Below, piece after piece: positions 45,564 to 54,668 of a stretch of 64,000 nt of DNA. Under the pieces are notes generated by a model. That model was given only the letters and a program-made list of their open reading frames with translations. It was not told where the DNA came from and made no database searches. The stretch is taken from assembly GCA_964583825.1 (NCBI GenBank), contig CAZOXM010000002.1, positions 62,001-126,000 on the forward strand, written 5' to 3'. The translations under genes were made by a program, and so were the position numbers. Within the stretch, counting starts at the first letter, position 1; each line of letters opens with the position of its first letter. Origin of the DNA: GCA-1730015 sp964583825 (lineage in GTDB: Bacteria > Pseudomonadota > Gammaproteobacteria > Granulosicoccales > Granulosicoccaceae).

Positions 45564-47062
45564 ACGATCCGGTCACCGGCATCCGGATCGCACAGATCCA
45601 CCCAAATGGTTTTAAGCTCCGTGTATTGATCATGTGCATGCAGACCATTGTCACGCCCCCCAAACCCGGACTGCTTGAAGCCGCCGAACGGGGTGGTGAT
45701 ATCTCCTTCACCATAGCAATTCACGGACACGGTACCGGCTCTTATCGCACGCGCCGCCCTGATCGCCCGATTCCCATTGGCGCTGTAGACACTGGCCGTC
45801 AATCCGTAATCAGTGTGGTTCGCAATCTCGATCGCCTGTTCGATCGAGCTCACCGCAACCACTGACAGTACCGGTCCGAATATCTCTTCGGTGGCCAACA
45901 CATCATCGACAGCCACATCATCGTAAATAGTGGGTTGTATATAAGCACCATCCACACTGCCCCCCGTCACCGGCGTTGATTTTGCCGAGGTAAAGTACGA
46001 CTCCACTTTGCGACAATGAGTCTGATCAATCATCGCTCCCAGATGACTGGCAGGATCGAGCGGGTCACCGGTTCTCCAGTCACGCGTCCTCGCAACAATT
46101 CGCTCCAGCAGTTGCTCCCTAACAGCTTCGTGCACAATAAGGCGGGAGGTTGCGGAACAGTTTTCACCCATATTCCAGAACGCACCGTTAACGATATGCT
46201 GTGCCACCAGATCAAGGTGTTCGGCGTCCTCAAGGACCACTGCCGGGTTTTTACCACCACACTCAAGTACCACCTGCTTTAAATTACTGTCCGCTGAGTA
46301 ACGTAAAAAACGACGGCCGGTCTCGGTTGAACCGGTAAAGCTCACCATGTCCACCTCAGGATGTCTGCCCAGCGGTTCTCCCACAGCTGCACCGTCGCCT
46401 GGCAGTACCTGCAAAACGCCTCGTGGCAAACCGGCCTCGCTGGCAAGCTCAGCAACACGCAACGCCGTCAGCGATGTTTGCTCTGCCGGCTTCACAATCA
46501 CCGAATTACCTGCCGCCAGCGCCGGTGCAATCTTCCACGCCAACATCAGCAGCGGAAAGTTCCACGGCAATACAGCGGCAACCACTCCAACCGGTTCTCT
46601 GACGATCATTGCAACCGCATCGTCACCTACCGGTGCAGTTTGATCATAAATTTTGTCTATTGCCTCCGCATGCCATTTAATGGTGTTAATGGTTTCAGGT
46701 ATATCGATGGTTTCACAATCGCGTATAGGCTTGCCACTATCAAGCGACTCCATCACCGCCAACTCGCGACGGTTGCGAGTGATTAGTTTGCACAAACGAA
46801 TCAGCACATTCTTGCGGGCCGCAGGGTGCATTCCCGCCCAGCTGCGCTGTTCGAACGCACGTCTCCCGTGAATCACTGCCACATCCACATCGGCAACATT
46901 GCAGGCTGCAATTTCACACAGCACTTCGCCAGTGGCGGGATTGACCGTTGGAAGCGCCGCACCGCTGCCGGCGCGATACTTCCCATCGATGAAAGCACCG
47001 CGCGGAAAGTCCAGCTGAAGTGCGATTGCCCCATATTCCTGACGAGTTAGCAGCTCGCTCAT
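45560..47062 (-). CDS. NAD(P)-dependent aldehyde dehydrogenase
   Basis: A 500-aa ALDH-superfamily enzyme with complete active site: Asn168 in PWNFPLL, Glu267 in LECGGKNP, nucleophile Cys302 in GENCSATSR, and SFTGSTETGR for cofactor binding. Nearest visible resemblance is to PuuC and betaine-aldehyde-type dehydrogenases. It lies in an operon with 4-nt overlaps on both sides (DHDPS-like upstream, MttB-like downstream), so it oxidises an aldehyde produced in the same pathway, for example a semialdehyde such as 2-ketoglutarate semialdehyde if the pathway is hydroxyproline-like. Confidence 0.95.
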   Translation of the reverse strand: MSELLTRQEYGAIALQLDFPRGAFIDGKYRAGSGAALPTVNPATGEVLCEIAACNVADVDVAVIHGRRAFEQRSWAGMHPAARKNVLIRLCKLITRNRRELAVMESLDSGKPIRDCETIDIPETINTIKWHAEAIDKIYDQTAPVGDDAVAMIVREPVGVVAAVLPWNFPLLMLAWKIAPALAAGNSVIVKPAEQTSLTALRVAELASEAGLPRGVLQVLPGDGAAVGEPLGRHPEVDMVSFTGSTETGRRFLRYSADSNLKQVVLECGGKNPAVVLEDAEHLDLVAQHIVNGAFWNMGENCSATSRLIVHEAVREQLLERIVARTRDWRTGDPLDPASHLGAMIDQTHCRKVESYFTSAKSTPVTGGSVDGAYIQPTIYDDVAVDDVLATEEIFGPVLSVVAVSSIEQAIEIANHTDYGLTASVYSANGNRAIRAARAIRAGTVSVNCYGEGDITTPFGGFKQSGFGGRDNGLHAHDQYTELKTIWVDLCDPDAGDRIV

Positions 47063-47970
47063 GACGGGTCCTCCTGCAGTATGGCTTCTATGGTGGTAGT
47101 CATGGTGCCGATGACTTCCGCGAGTTCGCGTTTTTCATCTTTGTTGAGTGGCTGCAGCGGCCGCCTTGGCGGACCCGCGTCAATGCCGAGCAATGTCAGC
47201 CCATGCTTGATGCACTGCACAAACTTGCCACCCTGCTCCAGCACCCGCATCAGGGGCAGCATGGCGGACATGATTCGACGCCCTTTATTGAAGTCACCTT
47301 CGACGGCACATGACTGATACAGCGCGATATGCGCCTCCGGCGCGAAGTTGGAACCGGCGCACACCCACGACCGCGCCCCCCAGGCAAAAAATTCCAGCGC
47401 CTGATCATCCATACCACAGGACAATTGTATATGCGGATAATCCCGAGCCAGCATGTGCAGACGGTTTGGATCACCGGAGCTTTCCTTAATGGCACAAAAG
47501 TTCGGGCTGCGACCAAGACGATCAAGCGTGTCTTCGTCCATGTTGACACACATGCGTCCGGGGTAGTTATAAAGCATGGCCGGCAGGTTGGCTTCGCGAT
47601 CAATGGCAAGCGCATGCAAGGCGATTTCACGCCCCGTCGGGTAGGCATAGGGTGGCGTGGCAATGAGCAATGCATCAGCCCCTGCCGCTTTTGCCTGTTG
47701 TGCAAAGTACACACTGTCTTCCGTGCGTATCGCACCGGTACCAACAATCAGCGGCACACGTTTATTGATAATTTTGTGCGCCAGCTGCATCAGCGCTACT
47801 CTTTCTTCTACAGTTTGCGCATAGTACTCACCGGTGGTGCCGGCGATAATCAATCCGCTGACACCGACATCAATCAGCATTTCAATCACTTGTTCAAACC
47901 GCTGATGATCAATATCAAAGGTGTTGGTGTGCGGTGTAATTACCGGTGTGTAAATACCTTCAAATTTCAT
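47059..47970 (-). CDS. Dihydrodipicolinate synthase/N-acetylneuraminate lyase family protein
   Basis: A 303-aa class I aldolase-fold enzyme. It has GTTGEYY (44-50), catalytic Tyr134 in LYNYPGRM and the Schiff-base Lys162 in CAIKESSGDP. The family includes DapA, NanA and the hydroxyproline-pathway deaminase (1-pyrroline-4-hydroxy-2-carboxylate deaminase). Location inside a catabolic operon with an ALDH, an MttB-like enzyme and a DAO-type oxidase, and under a GntR regulator, argues against lysine biosynthesis. It overlaps the ALDH and GntR genes by 4 nt each. Confidence 0.93.
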   Translation of the reverse strand: MKFEGIYTPVITPHTNTFDIDHQRFEQVIEMLIDVGVSGLIIAGTTGEYYAQTVEERVALMQLAHKIINKRVPLIVGTGAIRTEDSVYFAQQAKAAGADALLIATPPYAYPTGREIALHALAIDREANLPAMLYNYPGRMCVNMDEDTLDRLGRSPNFCAIKESSGDPNRLHMLARDYPHIQLSCGMDDQALEFFAWGARSWVCAGSNFAPEAHIALYQSCAVEGDFNKGRRIMSAMLPLMRVLEQGGKFVQCIKHGLTLLGIDAGPPRRPLQPLNKDEKRELAEVIGTMTTTIEAILQEDPS

Positions 47971-48680
47971 GATTCAGTTCCTGCAGGCATTTGCCCTGAC
48001 ACTTCGTGCTGATCAAACGGAATCGGGTCGGGCAGCACGTACTTGTCCATTTCACGCCGCGATAGTTCCCAGTGCGCCAGCGTCAACTCCACTGTAACCG
48101 CTGACCGGCGCGCGACAATGGAATCGATCATGGCGTCATGCTGTTCACAGGCGAGACTCACCCGACTCTCTGAAGCTTCATGATTAACTCGATAAAAGCG
48201 TTGCGCCATGCGCGTGTGATCAATCAGCAGTCGCCCGAGACTGGGAGTCAGGTAGGGCGATGCGGCCATATCTCCCATGTGCTCGTGAAAACGATGGTTC
48301 TGCATGGCCATGTCAATGGTGGAGTGCTTTTGCACTGCTCTGGTAAAACTCTGCTGGATTTTTTTCAGCGTACTGATTTGCGCCTGGTTTGCATGCTCTG
48401 TCGCAAGCCGCGCCACTGCTGCATAGATCATTGGTGCGGTTTGAAAGAACCCTCGCATGGTCGCCAGATCCATCGATGAGACCGACGCCCCGCGGTTGCT
48501 CTCAAGCGCTACGTAGCCCTCACCGGCCAGCCGGTGAAATACCTCGCGCATCGGCGTGCGCGACAACTCGTACAACTCACTCAACGCTACCTCATCGAGT
48601 GCTGATCCCGGTGACAGGTCGAGCGTGAGTACACGTTTTTTTATGTCACTGAATGCGACATCTTTTCTGGATTGCTTCAT
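47967..48680 (-). CDS. GntR-family transcriptional regulator (FCD subfamily)
   Basis: A 237-aa regulator. N-terminal winged helix about 8-72 (DEVALSELYELSRTPMREVF then HRLAGEGYVALESNRGASVS) and C-terminal FCD domain with HEHMGDMAASPYLTPSLGRL, which includes metal/ligand-site His. It is the first gene of a chain with 4-nt overlaps, so it is co-translated with the enzymes it probably controls. A palindromic AT-rich site lies 48 nt upstream of its start (48728-48743). Confidence 0.92.
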   Translation of the reverse strand: MKQSRKDVAFSDIKKRVLTLDLSPGSALDEVALSELYELSRTPMREVFHRLAGEGYVALESNRGASVSSMDLATMRGFFQTAPMIYAAVARLATEHANQAQISTLKKIQQSFTRAVQKHSTIDMAMQNHRFHEHMGDMAASPYLTPSLGRLLIDHTRMAQRFYRVNHEASESRVSLACEQHDAMIDSIVARRSAVTVELTLAHWELSRREMDKYVLPDPIPFDQHEVSGQMPAGTES

Positions 48681-48727
48681 TCACGACCGCCCTCATACCG
48701 TGGGTGGAGGCATGCTAGCATCGTAAA

Positions 48728-48743
48728 ATACATTTTGTATACA
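48728..48743. promoter_or_regulatory. Candidate GntR operator
   Basis: Overlapping inverted repeats ATACA-TTT-TGTAT (48728-48740) and TGTATACA (48736-48743), upstream of the minus-strand GntR gene. TGTATACA-like palindromes are commonly bound by FCD-type GntR repressors. Autoregulation is inferred from position. Confidence 0.5.
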
Positions 48744-48910
48744 TAAAGCTGAGAAAAGCGCCCCCCGGTCAGGCTCTCCTGCTCCAACCCAACCAATCCC
48801 GGAACATCACCGACAAGTCGCGCGATCCTCGAACAATCCCATGGGACAGAAACGGACCGGCAGGAGTCCCGATCTTCGTTTACTGATTTACACCTGCAGT
48901 AAACAGACGC

Positions 48911-50086
48911 TCAACCAATAACCGGCAATTCCTGAGGAGCACGACGGGTTAACAGCTTTGCGCCGGCATCCCCGACCACAATGTTTTCTTCATGGACCAT
49001 CATCAGTCCATTGCCATATGACAGCGATGGTTCGATCGTCAGCACCATGTTTTGCTTCAGTTCTGTCTCATCAAAGCCGGCGTGCGACGGTTGTTCAGTT
49101 AACTGCATACCCAGGCCGTGACCCAGCCGACCGATATCACCGCCGCTGTCGTCCATCTCGGCTATCACCGAAGTCATTGCCACAAACAGATCGCGACTGG
49201 TATTACCGGGTTTCGCCGCTGCAATGCCAGCTTCTGTCGCACGCCACAACACATCATAGGCACGGCGCGCATCGGCACTCACCTGACCGATTGCCCAGTT
49301 GCGATCAAAATCGCAGAAGTAACCATCCCAGGTACAGCCGATATCGAGCATCAACACATCACCTGGTTTGAGCGGTTTTTGTGTAGGTGGTGAGATCACA
49401 TCGGCGTAGCCCCCCTGATCAGCGGCACCGACAAGGTATGGCACATCATCGGCTCCCTCTCCTAAGGCGACGCGCCGAAACTCTCTAAAAACCGTTTCAA
49501 GCGGCATCCCTTCGCTAACAAACCCCGGCACTTTGTCAAAGGCTGCAGAACCGATCGTACAGATATGTGAAAGCTTCTCAATTTCGGCCGCTGTTTTTAC
49601 CATGCGCAAACCCTGCACAAGATGGGTCACATCGACTACATTAATTTTAGGTAGTGCATCGATTAATCGCTCCCAGTCCCCGAGCGGCATCCGCAGCAGG
49701 GTTTCGTGCCCCTTCATCACCCCCAGCTTTCCGCCCTGCCGGGCAACTGGTAACAGCAGGTCGATGAGCAGGCTTACACCATCGTCCTGCGGCTGCGGTG
49801 CCGACCAGGTGCGAATATCGTCAAGCCAGCCGCGCCGCATTAACTCGGCACCAATTTCGGGTATGACGGCAACCGGCTTGCCAGACGCGGGAACCATTAA
49901 AAACCAGGGCCGGGTCGGGCTTTGCCAGAAAGGGGTATGAAAGCCACTGAAATAACGAATATCCGGCTCTGTCATCAGCAACAGACAGTCAATACCCACT
50001 GACACCATTCGTGCCTGCGCCCGACGGGTGCGCGCAGCAAATTCTTCCGGACCAAACCCGCGGGCAGGAGCCTTATTCATTTGCAT
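48911..50086 (-). CDS. M24-family (creatinase/Xaa-Pro peptidase-like) hydrolase
   Basis: A 391-aa pita-bread-fold protein. The N-terminal creatinase-type domain (DCLLLMTEPDIRYFSGFHTP) and C-terminal M24 domain have metal ligands visible: MLDIGCTWDGYFCDFDR (two Asp), GHGLGM (His), LTIEPSLSYG (Glu) and VHEENIVV (Glu). The family includes Xaa-Pro dipeptidases, creatinase, ectoine hydrolase and DMSP lyase DddP. It is upstream of and co-directional with the MttB operon, separated by 230 nt that hold the candidate operator. It probably belongs to the same catabolic theme (N-methylated or proline-like compounds), but the substrate is not fixed by sequence. Confidence 0.9.
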   Translation of the reverse strand: MQMNKAPARGFGPEEFAARTRRAQARMVSVGIDCLLLMTEPDIRYFSGFHTPFWQSPTRPWFLMVPASGKPVAVIPEIGAELMRRGWLDDIRTWSAPQPQDDGVSLLIDLLLPVARQGGKLGVMKGHETLLRMPLGDWERLIDALPKINVVDVTHLVQGLRMVKTAAEIEKLSHICTIGSAAFDKVPGFVSEGMPLETVFREFRRVALGEGADDVPYLVGAADQGGYADVISPPTQKPLKPGDVLMLDIGCTWDGYFCDFDRNWAIGQVSADARRAYDVLWRATEAGIAAAKPGNTSRDLFVAMTSVIAEMDDSGGDIGRLGHGLGMQLTEQPSHAGFDETELKQNMVLTIEPSLSYGNGLMMVHEENIVVGDAGAKLLTRRAPQELPVIG

Positions 50087-50641
50087 TACCGCCTGTGTTC
50101 ATACGCGCTTATACACCCTGCCAAAAAAACCGAACGACTCACAGCCAATATGCCATAGCTGACACGCTCTCTACCGCCAAATACTATTGACCAGCTGCAC
50201 GGTGAAATACACCATGCAGTATCACGACAATGATATATTCCAGATGTCTTCACGCACCTGTCAACCCACGACAACACCTTGCCGAGAGGACGACATGTTC
50301 AGCGCCGTTGACACGATAATTTCCAGAGCGCGTAAACGGGTGCTGTACCCGGGCCACTCGCGATTGCCGGCATTGCACGCAGCGGCAAGCGGCGCCGAAC
50401 TCCACCCGTTAGCGGCTGAGGAAGTACTTTTTATTGACACACCAACCCACCGATAAAATCCGACCCACCGGATGACTCTGCTGAATCGGCCCCGGTGAGG
50501 CTTTTCGAATGCTCTGCCCCGCTTGCCGGCGTATAGCCAGCAGCGCGCATCCTTTTTCATTCTGAACTGGCGCAATGCCCGGCTTTGATGTAATTCCCCG
50601 CGCCTAACACTAACCACTGTAGTAAATACGGACAAATAACT
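50087..50641. other. Intergenic region between M24 and VOC genes
   Basis: A 555-nt stretch between two minus-strand genes. The only possible gene is the small plus-strand frame at 50295-50456. No repeat or terminator stands out. Confidence 0.35.
50295..50456 (+). CDS. Possible small protein (53 aa), unsupported by homology
   Basis: A short frame, MFSAVDTIISRARKRVLYPG and onward, with an unusually good Shine-Dalgarno (GAGAGG, 50284-50289, 5 nt before the ATG). No recognised domain or membrane segment. Its only support is the ribosome binding site and the lack of any other gene in this 555-nt gap. Confidence 0.25.
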   Translation: MFSAVDTIISRARKRVLYPGHSRLPALHAAASGAELHPLAAEEVLFIDTPTHR

Positions 50642-51100
50642 TCAACTAAATTGTGGGTCAATCTGTTCATCATCGCGCAGCGCTCGCGAAGGCAGCCACG
50701 CATAGCCATTCTCACACAGGATTACGCACTCCCTGAGCCCATGCGGTTTGTTCATCGGGGGTTGCAGCAGCGTCGATTCATGACTATGGGATGCGGCAGC
50801 TTGCGCGGCATCATCCGGGTCTGTCTCATACAGTCGCAGCTCGATTCCGGCACCACGGGCCCCAGATTCCGGCAATAGTGAAGGCAGCGGATGCTGATGA
50901 TACGTGTGGTCACCATGTAGTTGTATCAGCTGCCCGTGGTAGTCGAGAATGGCAAAGTCCGCAGACACTCTCGCGCTTTTCATTCCAAACACGTCCACCA
51001 GAAATTCAGCACTGGCAAGAACATCTCGCACGAGCAGGTTCAACCCCGTACCACGCAGCGATTTTCCAAATTGTTCAGCGCTGACTGTTTCTAAATCCAC
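50642..51100 (-). CDS. VOC-superfamily (glyoxalase/dioxygenase-fold) protein
   Basis: A 152-aa protein with the paired beta-alpha-beta-beta-beta modules of the vicinal oxygen chelate fold: GTGLNLLVRDVLASAEFLVD then FGMKSARVSADFAILDYHGQ in the first module, and GAGIELRLYETDP followed by LRECVILCENGYAWLPSRAL in the second. His and Glu at metal-ligand positions appear partly kept (HGDHTYH; ELRLYE). The reaction is unknown. No close partner gene. Confidence 0.75.
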   Translation of the reverse strand: MDLETVSAEQFGKSLRGTGLNLLVRDVLASAEFLVDVFGMKSARVSADFAILDYHGQLIQLHGDHTYHQHPLPSLLPESGARGAGIELRLYETDPDDAAQAAASHSHESTLLQPPMNKPHGLRECVILCENGYAWLPSRALRDDEQIDPQFS

Positions 51101-51341
51101 CCTACCCTCTCAACCCGATTTTCAGGGGCGCTGTTAACGCAATAATAAACACATGCCAATAAATCGCTCGTCAATCGCAGCGACTGCCGGCAGGCCCTGC
51201 AAAGTCCGAATGGTATCCTGCGGTAGCGTATCGTATACCCAGCCTATCTCGGGTCCGGATTGATTACGCTTGTTGTTTTAATAATGAGCGGGCTCTCCCG
51301 GGTCAGCGCACACAATGAGCAAGTCCTGCCAAAGTAGAGGC

Positions 51342-51396
51342 CGTATTGTGCATCAAAGTCACCGCCAGTACAGCGCTCATGGCATGACAGATGATC
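51342..51396 (+). repeat. 55-nt direct repeat, left copy at scaffold gap
   Basis: Begins CGTATTGTGCATCAAAGTCA and ends CAGATGATC at the first N. Identical to 51497-51551. Most likely the shared end sequence of two contigs rather than a biological repeat. Confidence 0.9.
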
Positions 51397-51496
51397 NNNN
51401 NNNNNNNNNNNNNNNNNNNNNNNNNNNNNNNNNNNNNNNNNNNNNNNNNNNNNNNNNNNNNNNNNNNNNNNNNNNNNNNNNNNNNNNNNNNNNNNN
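51397..51496. other. Assembly gap of 100 N
   Basis: Exactly 100 N, a conventional placeholder length, bracketed by the same 55-nt sequence. The real distance is probably zero if the contigs overlap. Confidence 0.97.
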
Positions 51497-51551
51497 CGTA
51501 TTGTGCATCAAAGTCACCGCCAGTACAGCGCTCATGGCATGACAGATGATC
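51497..51551 (+). repeat. 55-nt direct repeat, right copy at scaffold gap
   Basis: Identical to 51342-51396 over its full length and starting directly after the last N. Confidence 0.9.
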
Positions 51552-51685
51552 AGTCACAGGAACCCTCCGGCGTAGTTGCCGGCCTGCATTGTTCATCGAC
51601 CCATCGATACGGAAACAGGCCACTCAAAAAAAATCGGGCAAAGTTGTTCTCCTGACAGGTTGAGTCGCGTCAGCGGAACGCCCGC

Positions 51686-52516
51686 TTAGACAAGAGCGCT
51701 GATTGCAGCCTGCGTCGCAGCGGGCGAATTAAACAACACTCCATGGCCCTGATCGAACGTATGAATAGTGGCATCGGGCAATGCGGTAACGAGCGCTTGC
51801 TGTGACTCAACCGGAGCCTGCCGGTCAAATTTTCCAGCTATAACCGTGACCGGCATGGTGATTTTATCCAACTGAGAAATACAATCGTGCTGACGTCTGG
51901 CCTGCAGTAGCCTGACATACCCGCCGCTGCTCACGGATGGATCGGCAAATGTCGTCGCGAACTCCAGACGATCGGTAAGCAGGCGTTCGAAAGCCTCGGG
52001 GTCGCAACGATGCAAATCGCGGTTACGCGTGTCCTGCAAATAGAGCGACTGCATGGCAGCATCCCGGCGCGGCAACTCCAGAAATGACGAGATATCATAC
52101 GAAGCAAAGGCACCACCGGCAGTCGCGGACGCAATTACCATACGGTTGATTCGTTCAGGGGCGAGCACAGCTAGGTGCAGCGCTGTCATGCCGCCGAAAC
52201 TCTCACCCACCACGGAGACTTTTTCATGCCATCCGATGCCGTCGAGAAACGCGATGGCATCTTCGGCGTAGTCCTGCATGGTCCAGTCACCCGGTGGTTG
52301 CCCAGTGCGTCCGATTCCGCGGGGCTCATAGGTGGCAACAGCGCATTGCTCCACTAACGCGGATTTAAGAAAAGCGCGCTTTAACCGCAAGTCAAAATTT
52401 GAGCCGCCCAGGAATAATACTCGCGGCCTTGCTGTATTGACTCCTGCACACACTGAATAGAGGGGAAGACGCGCTGTTTGTTGTATGCCTTCACGTATTT
52501 CAGGACCTTCAGTCAA
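51686..52516 (-). CDS. Alpha/beta-hydrolase fold protein
   Basis: A 276-aa hydrolase. Oxyanion-hole region VLFLGGSNFD (34-43), nucleophile elbow GESFGGM with Ser106, acid Asp in GKFDRQAP, and catalytic His in DQGHGVLF. The EPRGIGRTGQP segment (64-74) is typical of esterase/haloalkane dehalogenase/peptidase-like members, so the triad looks complete but the substrate is open. It is isolated, with the LOG-family gene 324 nt upstream. Confidence 0.9.
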   Translation of the reverse strand: MTEGPEIREGIQQTARLPLYSVCAGVNTARPRVLFLGGSNFDLRLKRAFLKSALVEQCAVATYEPRGIGRTGQPPGDWTMQDYAEDAIAFLDGIGWHEKVSVVGESFGGMTALHLAVLAPERINRMVIASATAGGAFASYDISSFLELPRRDAAMQSLYLQDTRNRDLHRCDPEAFERLLTDRLEFATTFADPSVSSGGYVRLLQARRQHDCISQLDKITMPVTVIAGKFDRQAPVESQQALVTALPDATIHTFDQGHGVLFNSPAATQAAISALV

Positions 52517-52840
52517 TGCCTGATCTCCACGTTATCATGTAGCCCACCTCTTTAAAGAGTAACTCACTTTACGCAGTTACAAACCTTGGTACAAGCGGTA
52601 GCAGCAGCCCGAGCTGTGCAGCGACTGCCAGTCCAAAAAGCGATCGGACTACCGGTGTAAAAAACGCACGCAAGCTGCTATCTGCACGCGCCGCGTTAGC
52701 GGGCCGGGCAACATACCGTTCACGATCAGCCTGCCAGAAACCCCTGCCACCGCTGTAATAACACCCGCACCACTATGCCAGCAGATCAAACGGGTCCGAC
52801 GTAAACGATAAATGACCAGGCCACAAATTGACGACAGCAA
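52517..52840. other. Intergenic region
   Basis: A 324-nt stretch without a supported gene or recognisable signal. It should contain the promoter of the hydrolase gene. Confidence 0.35.
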
Positions 52841-53968
52841 TCATTCATCAGTGGCGACGCATTTTTCTGTGAATCGTCGAATCTCCGCAAAAACCTCTTC
52901 TTCATGATCATATAGAGACAAAATCATGTTCTGATACTTCCCTTCATCGTCCATCGTCTTTAAAAGAGGATAAACCGGGCGCTCCACGGTCCAGTAGTGA
53001 GAGTCCAGGAAAACCATGGGGCTGGCAATACCAAACGACAAATAATGATTTTGCGTGGCATCCTGGAATATCTCCTGAATGGTCCCGGCACTTCCGGGTG
53101 AAAATATAACACCACCCTTCGCTATTGCGAGCAAACCGTCTTCCCGCACACTATTGGCAAAGTACTTGGCTATTTTTGTCGCGAATGGCGTCGGTGGCTC
53201 ATGTCCATACAACCAGGTTGGAATACCCACACTTTCATAAGCTGATCGCGGATAGATTGATTGCACCTCGAAAGCTGCATCGAGCCACAGCGCATCTTCG
53301 TAGCTCGGCGCTTTCGAAAGCAGCGCAATAGCATTCAGCAGCTCTTTATCATCCCGATCGGCAAACCAGGCACCCACATGGGTTGCCTCCATTGCACCGG
53401 GACCACCACCGGAAATCATCAAATAGCCAGATTCTGTGAGTCGCTTGCTCAACCGCGCCACAGTGGTGAACATGGCGTCATCGCGTAGCAAACTATGCCC
53501 GCCCATGATGGCAACCACCCTGGTGCTTTCATAACTTTCCAGGAAACCGTACAGCGCATCCGTAACCGAATGGTCATGAAGACGCCGAGCCAAAGTCTCC
53601 TTGATGCTCCCGGCTTCCTTTCCCATTTTTATGTAGTGAGTGTAAACGCGACTATCCAGACAGTTTTCATAGGTCCCGGGCTTACCCACCTCATAGCCAC
53701 CGTATAAATCTGCGGACGTATACAGCTGGGGAGGAAACATGTTGAACGGCACATCCATCTGCGGAAAAATGTGACACTCTGTGCAATGCTGCTCATACAA
53801 CTCCAGCGGTAAGACACAACCCATAAAAATGCAGTCGTCAAATCGTACACTCCCATCCCGCGGCACGATTGACAAATCCATATTCTGAAAAGCAACCTGC
53901 TCAATTGAGGAAGTCGAAGCAAGCAAGGAACGTAACGCTTCTTCAGTTTCGATTTCAGTGTAATGCAC
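52841..53968 (-). CDS. LOG-family nucleotide-binding protein
   Basis: A 375-aa protein with a Rossmann-like LOG domain in the second half: VVAIMGGHSLLRDDAMF, then YLMISGGGPGAMEATHVGAW and the motif SPGSAGTIQEIFQD, matching PGGxGTxxE with Ser for the second Gly. LOG proteins include phosphoribohydrolases (cytokinin-activating LOG, PpnN), which hydrolyse nucleoside 5'-monophosphates. The N-terminal 140 residues resemble the N-terminal part of longer PpnN-like proteins. Catalytic Arg and Glu positions appear present (GAMEA; TIQE). Cytosolic and monocistronic. Confidence 0.85.
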   Translation of the reverse strand: MHYTEIETEEALRSLLASTSSIEQVAFQNMDLSIVPRDGSVRFDDCIFMGCVLPLELYEQHCTECHIFPQMDVPFNMFPPQLYTSADLYGGYEVGKPGTYENCLDSRVYTHYIKMGKEAGSIKETLARRLHDHSVTDALYGFLESYESTRVVAIMGGHSLLRDDAMFTTVARLSKRLTESGYLMISGGGPGAMEATHVGAWFADRDDKELLNAIALLSKAPSYEDALWLDAAFEVQSIYPRSAYESVGIPTWLYGHEPPTPFATKIAKYFANSVREDGLLAIAKGGVIFSPGSAGTIQEIFQDATQNHYLSFGIASPMVFLDSHYWTVERPVYPLLKTMDDEGKYQNMILSLYDHEEEVFAEIRRFTEKCVATDE

Positions 53969-54668
53969 TGATAGACGGCCCCACTAGTTGTGACTGACAC
54001 TGTTTCCGGATATAAAAAATAGTTACCGGGCAGATCGATTCTCCCACCTGCCCCAGCATGACGGCATCGCGATCCGCTTAGGTGGTCCTGCAAGCAACTT
54101 TAAATCGCCAGGTAAATTATACAGACGAATCAGAGGAGTTGAACCACCGAGGTAGTTAAGCCGATTCGAACGCGCTGCTGCTGACAACACCACTTGATAC
54201 TGCCCCAAAGCCTGTGCATGGTTAGTGAATACTGAACCTACTTCGCTTGAGCCTGAAAACCACGCTGACCGAGCCCAAGACACCAGCGCTCGATGCAGAC
54301 CGGGCACTCTGGTTTACGTGTGTCTGTAGTCAACCATGGCGCCTTCGGCCTGCACACTTCCTGACCTTACCATGGAACTGCGCGTCGGAATAAGTCTCTG
54401 ATTATTTTAAATTTCTATCCATGATGGTAACAAGCAACTTCAATAAAAATCTACCTACTACAGGCAAAGCCGGTTGTGTGTAAGTGTGTGTCTACGTGCT
54501 TCAGTTCACATTAAAAACAGCTGTTTCTAATTGACTGGATCTGGTCTGTGTGAGATCTTTATGTCATTACATTTAAATATGTATCCACGAAGTTCTTCAC
54601 TCCACAACCACTGCTATTCGCTCGATGGAACGCGGCTTAAGCACTAGTCATTCATGAGGTTTAATACA
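53969..54668. other. AT-richer intergenic region
   Basis: A 700-nt region between divergent genes (LOG minus, lipoprotein plus), visibly more AT-rich around 54370-54600 than its surroundings. No gene, tRNA or element was recognised. It must contain the promoters of both neighbours. Confidence 0.4.

Larger units (their letters stand above)
51101..51685. other. Intergenic region containing the scaffold gap
   Basis: No supported gene in the readable sequence on either side of the 100-N gap. Open frames reported across the gap run through N bases or the duplicated flank and are not credible. Confidence 0.5.

Noticed and set aside
47329..48012. 227-codon plus-strand frame opposite the DHDPS-like gene
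   Set aside because: It is antisense to a clear gene; the minus-strand protein has full catalytic motifs.
53629..54307. Minus-strand frames upstream of the LOG-family gene
   Set aside because: They partly overlap the LOG gene or lie in AT-richer spacer, and show no domain or good start signal.
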